Positions 56,780 through 64,000 of a stretch of DNA of 64,000 bases are shown piece by piece. Source of the stretch: Haberlea rhodopensis. Lineage: Eukaryota; Streptophyta; Magnoliopsida; Lamiales; Gesneriaceae. Position numbers and translations under genes: made by a program. The notes below the pieces were generated by a model that was not told the origin of the DNA, did no database searches, and saw nothing but the letters and a program-made list of their open reading frames with translations. How positions within the stretch are numbered: the first letter of the stretch is position 1; each line of letters starts with the position of its first letter. The DNA is taken from positions 1,712,424 through 1,776,423 of the forward strand of contig CAJQUN010000032.1 in assembly GCA_907163345.1 (NCBI GenBank). Direction: 5' to 3'.

Positions 56780-59640
56780 ATGTTGTCACAGTACACAGGG
56801 ACTGTGTCAACTGCACTAGAAATTACACCCAACTCTTGGATGAATTTCTTATCCAAACTGCCTCTTTGCTGCATCGTATGCTGCAATGTATTCAGCTTCA
56901 GTGGTGGAATCGAATGTGGTGTTTTGCTTGGAACGTTTCCAAGAGACATCACCATCATTGAGCTTAAATACAAATCCGAACATCGATATGGTATCATCTA
57001 CATCCAAATTAAAAACTAGCATCAGCTTAGCCTTCAACTTTTATTTCTCCACTTACAGATCCAAAAACCATGAACATATCATAAGTTCTTCATAAGAACT
57101 TGAGGATTATTTTCACAGTTTTCCAGTGACCTTCACCGGGATCTGTTTGATGTCTGCCCATTACTCTAAGAACATAGATCAGGCCAAGTACATACCATAG
57201 CATACAGTATGCTATTAAAAGTAGAAATATGAGGTACCAATGTCATCTTTTCTCTCTCCTCATCAAGTTTAAGACCCATTGACTCGAGAGATGAACACTA
57301 TGACATATTATGAAGTAACTCATTTTTCGACTATTCTATGCTAAACCCTTTTAGCACAGTGTTTATGTACGTAGATTGAGAGATCTCAAGCATCCTTTAG
57401 ATCTATCCCTATAGATCCGTATGCTAAGCACGTATGACACTTCTCTCAATCTTACATGGAGAAATTAGTAGATGATCGTGCTTTAATTGATTAATCAAAT
57501 ACCATTCATAATGAGTATGATATAATCAACTTAAAGCATCACAAATGTAACATGTTCCTACTAACCCTTTTGCACACACATGTCACTTCCGGATTTTTAA
57601 CAAAACCAAACACTTTGATGATGTTATCAAACGGAGGTTCAAACTTCGGGATGCCTTCTTAGGCCCATAAATGGACCTCTGGAGTTTGAAAACATTTTTC
57701 TCACTCCAAGAAGTTGTAAACACGTTTGGCTGCTACATTTCTACCTCAATGCCACCACTGAGAAATGTTGTGTTCACATCCATTACTCATATCTCATATT
57801 CATAATATAAAGATATAACTAATAAAATTCAAATAGACTATAGCATCACAACTGATTAAAAGTTTCTCACAGACAACTCTTTGCCTATGAGAATAATCTC
57901 TTCACATCAGTTAAGCTTTGAAGGTCGCTACCTTCCCATCCACTCCAAGCTTTCACTTGTAAATCTATGCAGCCAATGGGAACAATTCCCAAAGAAGATC
58001 TACTAAGGCCCATACCTTATTAGAGTACATGGAGTCTATTTCAAATTTCACGGCATCTCGCCAATATCCCAAAACGATGTCCAACATCGTCTCCTTGAAA
58101 GTTCTAGGATCACATCCATGGTAAAAATCATTTTGACTACTTTCTAGGAGTAAATTCAATTTATCAGGAGTTCTTGAAACATTTTCAAATCTCCTTCGTG
58201 CGTGTAAATCAAAGGTTATGATTGACTCAATTAATTTCACCGTTTGCACTTTTCTAGTGGTTTGTGGTTCTTGAACCCTTTCAAGTTATATTATGTTGTC
58301 ATCCTTTCTAATAGAAACATTTTCTCTAGAAAGATTGCACTTGCGAAACAAACTCTTTGCCTGCAATTGATAATATAAATTTCCACAACATAACATAAGA
58401 TGGATCAACTATCCAACTCATCTCCCACTGGCTGCTTCACATAAGCAGAACAATCTCAAAATATAAATTTGGATTATTTTTCAATCCATATCGTATATGG
58501 AGTTTTGGTCACTGCATTGGTATGAATTATATTCAACAAATATGTAACTTTAGAGAGTTACTCAGAGAGAATCACATTCTCTTTAAGATAACTCAACATC
58601 ATCTTGCACTAACATTTAGTGCTCCACATACGTCCATATGAATCAAATTCAATGGACATTCAGCACATGCTAAATATATGTTGGATTTAAGTTATCATTC
58701 TTTTTATATTCTTTGAATATAATCATACTAATCATTCATAAGTTCACCAGATTCAATAAAACATGCATTCTTAAAAATAATGCAAATCACATTCGCATAT
58801 TTAAAAGAATATCATTCTCTATCAAAATAGGAACAATGTTCATGATTAAATCTAGAACAAATAAATAATTGCTCAAACCAGTTCCTAACCAGTTCAAATT
58901 TTATATTAAATAAATGTTTCAAACAACCATTGCTACAATGCTTAGCCTCAGGCAGGTTCACCTTCATAGGGCTCTCTACTTCTTCACATCACATGCAACT
59001 CTTTGCAAAAATGCGTGCACAACTGGCATCATATACCAAAGAAGTAGAACCAATAGAAACATTTACTTTTAATATATAACATACCATTTCTAGAACGCTT
59101 CTAGTATATGTATTCCTTACAATTTTGCGCTAGTGACCAGCAGTGAAAACATAGATGCCTCTCCTTTCTTAGTTGCTACTATATCCTTTTTCGTCTTTCA
59201 AGGTTGGGAACCATCTCCCTTCCTCTTCTTTATCCTTGAACTCTTCCTACCATTGGTAGAAGATTCGACAAGAAGAACACGTTTCTCCTTTTGAATCAAG
59301 GACTCATGAGTTTCCAACATTTTGACTATAAGATCAAATCTATAGCCAGTTAATGAGGATTTGTCACATTCAGATTTTCCAATTTCTCAACAAGAGATAT
59401 TTTTCTTACACCATGCTCATAGACCGAAGCCCCATCTCGCATGTGAAATGAAAATAGCCCTTTTGAAATCGCGAGTCTCAGTAATCGCGTCCGTTCACCA
59501 AACAACATTTGTAGGTGTTGGAAAATATCAGCAATGTGAACAAATTTCTCATATCTGTGTTGAAACTCATTGGTGACATTGATGCTATCATATATCACAT
59601 AGTCTAGAGATATTCGTCCCATCACTTCTCAAGTGTGGCA
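56780..59640 (-). pseudogene. Decayed gag-pol of the nested Copia element
   Basis: In minus-strand order: gag-like LDYVIYDSINVTNEFQHRYE (59,600-59,350), a broken zinc knuckle CFHCWSLAQNC (about 59,140), an RT start TFKETMLDIV and KFEIDSMYSNKVWALVD (58,120-57,990), and RNase H-like FVFKLNDGDVSWKRSKQ and STTEAEYIAAYDAAK (56,970-56,860). Most of the integrase and RT core is unreadable. Many stops and frame changes are present. Confidence 0.75.
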
Positions 59641-62085
59641 ATCTCTTCATGAGACGAACCAGGAGACACTTCAACAGGAGGCTCCCACCAAGGGTATATA
59701 GCAATCTTTTAGAAGCAAGCACTATTTTAAAATTAATAGTCAATCAGAATAATTTGGTGCTGTTACTTTGTTTGTATCGATAATTGATGCAATCGGATTC
59801 ACGGCAATCACAATACTGAGAATAAACAGAAAAATATAAGCAAACCGTTTGATTATTAATTAATTCAAAAACTATGGACTTTAGTTATTGAATGCTCCCA
59901 CTAAATTTTTCGAATTCATCACCCTCATGACAAATGAACGGAAAATCATATTTTCTTAGTGGGCTTGGAGTCCAACTAGCTCATTAAAACCCCGGACGTG
60001 GGCCCACCGGCTTCATGATACTAAAGGTAGATCACAATTGCATCATATGCAACCCCCAAGATATTTGTCTCGCGATTGGCATAACCCTACGTGGGCAGGA
60101 CAATTATGCCTTCTCACGTCAAACTAACCCATCCCACGGATGGAAATGTCACGCCCAAAAGACCCCACGTGGGTGAGTAATCTAGAAGGTTAACATAACC
60201 ACACCCTTAATTAAGTGGCAGTTAAACGCACAGCTTTCCCATGCCAGATGCCCCCCACGTGGGTGAGTAAGGCAATATGACACAAATAGCGTCTCATGGC
60301 TTAACTGTTGATGGAAGACAGGAAGCAACAAACCCTTTTGAGCTCCCTTAGCAGTTTGATATTAAAAGTTTTGAATCATATTCAAAAGAGGGATTTAATA
60401 ATTTTCAAATCTCATCAAGTACTCGTTTGTTTGTTTGCCGGATTCATGCAACTATGTTTTATTCATGCAGTCATATGTACTAATAAAACATACAAACAAA
60501 CATTTATCATACATCATATGCATAATAAAAATAAATATGGACGATTACGGCCTTTTCCTAATTGATCCACGTGAGCCATACGTGGATCACAAGTCTGTCT
60601 AAGGTGATGCAGGTATGTAATGCAATCCTATTACATTTTTGCTTCCATTATACATGTCTTGATTCTTGATGCTCCATCTTCAATCTCGATCTCCCACTAA
60701 TTCTAATGATTTTACATTTAAATCGTGCAAACAAGAGAATAGGGATACAAATCCGGGGTGGGATACATCAGAAAATAGAGAGAGCAGGCTCGCAGGCCCG
60801 ATAACCAAAAACACAATTATAATGAAACAATAAAAACCTAAACATTCACCTAAACACATTGGTCAAGGCCCGTAATCATCCATCATGCAATCACAACATA
60901 TGTAATTAAACATTAAACTAATCAATTACATCACATGTAATTGTACTAATCACATCACATGTAATTAGAGCATAATAATTAATTTATTCTATCGTTTCCC
61001 CACTAATCGCATCATTAATTGAAAATGAAATTAACAAATTAAATAAAACCATTTTATTTAATTTCTAATTAATTACTTTTCAATTAATTGGTAAAATCAC
61101 TATTTTACCTTTTAATCATAATGATAATCAAAAATAAATTAATAATTAAATGAAACACTTTCATTTAATTTTCAGTTAATTAAATTTTTAATTACTTGGT
61201 AAAATCACTATTTTACCCCAAATCATAATATTAGTCAAAAATAAAATTAATAAATTAAATGAAACATTTTCATTCAATTTTCAATTAATTAAATTTTCAA
61301 CTAATTGTAAAATCTCCATTTTACGTTTAATAAATTAAAAATCATATTTTTAATAAATTAAGTTTTATGATTTATTTCAAAAATAATATCCGGATAAAAC
61401 ATCTAAAATGACCCAAAAAAAAAATTTATGGACTCCAAAATTTTGGATCCAAATTAAACCAATTGAAAGCACATATTTTCGAATTTTTCAAAAAAACAAA
61501 AAATGTATTATTATTTTGTTTTCGAAAATTACTGTTCATTTTCCCTAAAATCGAAAATTAGGGTTTGCCTAACCCTAGGCAGCGCCGCCAGCCCTTCAGC
61601 CGCTAGCTTCATCCACCCGCGCCTCATCCGTCGCTCCAGCAACCTATCACCTCCTTCTAGCGATCTCGCCCTAAGGATTTGTGGACCTCGTGAACACAGA
61701 CGACGGAGAACACTTCTCCTCCCGCCTGGTCCGCCATGTCCACCCGCGTTCATCTAACTGATCTGATGGTTTCAGTTTCGCGCGAGCTACGCGCACGGTG
61801 ACAGATTTCATCGCACATGGTGGTTAAAGAAGCAGCCGCTGAGCAGATCTGCCGCGCACCAGCGGCAACCGGTCGGAGGTCGGAAACATTTTCCGGCGAG
61901 TACATGTTTTCCGGCGACGGGTTTTTGGGTATCGATTAAAACATCTTTTTAATCCAATTTCTATGTTTTTCCGGATTCAAAGTAATTTTTGAAACAATTC
62001 AAACACGATTAGAAAAACTGGAAGCGATCTAATAAAATTAATTATCAAATACATAAATCAAAGCGGAACCTGGCTCTGATACCAC
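59641..62085 (-). other. Long leader of the nested Copia element
   Basis: About 2.4 kb between the primer-binding site and the gag remnant. It includes a GC-rich stretch (61,570-61,930), three ~109-bp AT-rich tandem repeats (61,010-61,330) and a run of CACGTGG words (59,990-60,270). No coding region recognised. Confidence 0.65.
61010..61330. repeat. Three ~109-bp AT-rich tandem repeats with a hairpin motif
   Basis: GTAAAATCACTATTTTAC occurs at about 61091 and 61200 and, altered, at about 61307. Arms GTAAAAT/ATTTTAC are perfect inverted repeats. The surrounding ATTAAATGAAAC and TTCAATTAATT words repeat with it. Confidence 0.85.
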
Positions 62086-62454
62086 TGTTGGGTTTCCGTA
62101 CCCCGGCGCCAGATCCAAACGCAGCGGAAATAATACAATAAACAGATCTGACCCAGGGACGGTCGATCGCGCCTGATTCATATATAAACATGCAAATATC
62201 GAATATTAATGCACGAAAAGAGATTACCGTTCACCGATGTGAATCTGATAGCGGTAGTCCCTCGAGTCCAATCAACCTGACCAGATCTACAAGCCAACAC
62301 CAGTGATAGTTTGGTGTTAGCGTTTCTATGAGAGTGAATGGAATTCTTATGATTTAACCCTAGACAAGGTTATATTTATAGTGGTTAGCTAATTGGGCTA
62401 GGGTCCATAAAGCCCATCGGGCCAACATTGGCTTGCTGGGCATTTATGCTAACA
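62086..62454 (-). repeat. 5' LTR of the nested minus-strand Copia element
   Basis: 369 bp, identical to the other LTR except at 62306 (A). Confidence 0.95.
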
Positions 62455-62459
62455 ATAAG

Positions 62460-63125
62460 TACACAAGCTAGAGGTGGTTTTCAGTACTTCGTTACATTTA
62501 CTGATGACCTGAGTAGATATGGGTATGTGTACCTAATGAAGCATAAGCATGAAACCTTTGAAAAGTTCAAAGATTTCAAGAATGAAGTACAAAACCAACT
62601 TGGCAAAAGTATCAAAATCCTTCGATCTGATCGAGGAGGTGAATACTTGAGCCAAGAGTTTCATGACTATCTAAAGGAGTGTGGGATAGTCCCACAACTC
62701 ACTCCTCCGTATACTCCACAATGGAATGGTGTATCCGAGAGGAGAAATCGAACCTTGTTGGACATGGTTCGATCAATGATGAGTCATGTAGATCTTCCGA
62801 TATCCTTTTGGGGACATGCTTTAGAAACGGCAATATTCATACTGAACCGTGTTCCATCTAAATCAGTGGAAAAGACACCATATGAGATATGGACTGGGAA
62901 GCGTCCTAGTATGTCTTTTATGAAGATTTGGGGTTGTGAGACTTTTGTGAGACGTCACGTCTCTAACAAACTTGGACCCAAATCTGATAAGTGTTTATTT
63001 GTGGGGTATCCTAAGGAAACGAAAGGATACTATTTCTATTATCCCACCGAGAACAAAGTAGTTGTTGCTCGGACTTGTGTCTTTCTTGAAAGAGAATTTA
63101 TTTCTAGAAAAACCAGTGGGAGATA
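62460..63125 (+). pseudogene. Right part of the Copia integrase
   Basis: The reading resumes after the ATAAG duplication: GGFQYFVTFTDDLSRYGYVY, the second catalytic Asp in ILRSDRGGEYLS and the catalytic Glu in YTPQWNGVSERRNRTLLDM. The C-terminal KTPYEIWTGKRPSMSFMKIW follows. It is open to an in-frame TAA at about 63,124. Apart from the insertion the catalytic triad is complete. Confidence 0.93.
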
Positions 63126-64000
63126 AATAGAAATTAGTGAAGTTCAACTACAAGAAAACATTGAACATGATATTGAGATGGAAACAGAGCAGGCACCGCA
63201 AGCTGTTGTGGAAGAAGTACCTGCTCAAGAGACACAAGCCCAGCGAAGGTCTGTAAGAGAACACCGGGAGCCACAGAGATATGGATTTCTTGTGACTCAA
63301 CAAGATGACTTACTACTTATTGATGAAGATGAGCCGTCATCTTATCAACAAGCTATAATGGGCACTGATTCTGAAAAATGGCAAGAGGCCATGAAATCTG
63401 AGATGGAATCCATGTATGCAAACCAAGTATGGACTTGGTTGATCCACCTGAAGGGGTACGACCCATAGGGTGCAAATGGATTTTCAAGAAAAAGACCGAT
63501 ATGGATGGTAATGTACAAACCTATAAAGGTCGACTGGTTGCAAAAGGATTCAAACAAATTCATGGTATTGACTATGATGAAACCTTTTCACCAGTGGCCA
63601 TGGTTAAATCCATAAGGATCTTACTTGCAATAGCTGCATTTCATGATTATGAAATCTGGCAGATGGATGTCAAAACAGCTTTCCTTAATGGAAATCTGCT
63701 CGAGGATGTAGTACATGACACAGCCCGAGGGTTTTGTCGATCCAAAGGATGCTGGAAAGATATGCAAGCTACAACGATCCATTTATGGATTGAAGCAAGC
63801 TTCTTGGAGTTGGAATCTTTGTTTTGATGATGCAGTCAAAGAGTTTGGTTTCATCAAAAACGTAGATGAACCTTGTGTCTACAAGAAAGTCAGTGGGAGC
63901 ATAATTATCTTCCTAATATTGTATGTAGATGACATACTTCTCATTGGGAATGATATCCCTGCCTTACAATCTGTAAAGATTTGGCTAGAGAATTGCTTTT
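63126..64000 (+). pseudogene. Copia reverse transcriptase, cut by the window edge
   Basis: It begins after an in-frame stop with an acidic linker. Then come KWQEAMKSEMESMYANQVW, a one-base loss near 63,434, GCKWIFKKKTDMDGNVQTYK, FSPVAMVKSIRILLAIAA and MDVKTAFLNGNL, with an extra base near 63,710. YVDD is at 63922-63933. The remaining part of RT and RNase H lie beyond position 64,000. Confidence 0.92.

Larger units (their letters stand above)
54821..62459 (-). mobile_element. Copia element nested in the integrase, minus strand
   Basis: The element is 54826-62454, flanked by a perfect 5-bp duplication ATAAG (54821-54825, 62455-62459). On the minus strand the 5' LTR (62454-62086) is followed by TGGTATCAGAGCC (62083 downward). 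GGCAAGTGGGAGAT precedes the 3' LTR (55194-54826). The two 369-bp LTRs differ at one position (55046 versus 62306). The interior is a decayed Copia coding region. Confidence 0.94.
50062..64000 (+). mobile_element. Ty1/Copia LTR retrotransposon running off the right edge, interrupted by another Copia element
   Basis: It begins with a 1.5 kb LTR. A primer-binding site (TGTTATCAGAGCC) and a 1.7 kb leader follow, then gag, protease, integrase and RT in Copia order. The integrase is split by the element at 54826-62454. The right end, RNase H and 3' LTR lie outside the window. The readable proteins are well preserved, with only a few single-base frame changes and one in-frame stop. Confidence 0.92.

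Noticed and set aside
61503..61757. Open frames on both strands in a GC-rich part of the nested Copia leader
   Set aside because: Low-complexity Pro/Arg/Ser composition on both strands and no relation to Copia proteins.
50062..64000. Possible integrated plant virus
   Set aside because: Domain order protease-integrase-RT with an LTR and Met-tRNA primer-binding site is that of Copia retrotransposons; no movement protein or virus-specific domain is seen.

Overview
The window is plant nuclear DNA, most likely from a eudicot and probably an asterid, judged by eye from the one complete host gene. The evidence is GT-AG introns with T-rich 3' ends, a P5A-type ATPase that resembles plant PDR2/MIA along its whole length, and plant-type Copia, Gypsy (Athila-like and aORF-bearing), RTE LINE and hAT elements. 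I see no tRNA, rRNA or prokaryotic feature.

Region 1 (about 1-28,200) is a single plus-strand gene for the ER P5A ATPase (PDR2/MIA, yeast Spf1, human ATP13A1). It has 21 coding exons from 793 to 27,652 and would encode about 1,183 residues. All P-type signatures are present: TGES, PPELP, DKTGT, KGAPE, TGD and GDGTND. The last two exons contain three separate one-base insertions, at about 25,709, 26,595 and 26,788, which break the frame as written. Their sum (+3) and the intact code around them suggest either assembly indels or a very recent lesion. One intron (25,277-25,499) uses a GC donor. Intron 12 holds a sense-oriented 3.8 kb Copia element. Intron 17 (9.2 kb) holds nested hAT elements, a decayed gag-bearing LTR element, an RTE-type LINE inserted across the end of that element's LTR, a minus-strand solo Copia LTR, and a two-exon coding-like fragment of unknown origin.

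Region 2 (about 28,200-33,000) is intergenic and carries a 3.0 kb LTR element (29,638-32,601). Its only coding content is an antisense ORF resembling the additional ORFs of Tat/Ogre-type Gypsy elements.

Region 3 (33,069-49,520) is a three-level nest. A Copia gag gene is interrupted by an Athila-like Gypsy element, which has lost most of pol and is itself interrupted by an 8.8 kb LARD-like element with 2.43 kb LTRs, a non-coding interior and a 59-bp minisatellite.

Region 4 (50,062 to the right edge) is a plus-strand Copia element running out of the window. Its integrase is split by a 7.6 kb minus-strand Copia element. The two LTRs of this inner element differ at one position in 369, although its coding region is thoroughly decayed. 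Target-site duplications were found for nearly every insertion, so the order of events can be read directly.
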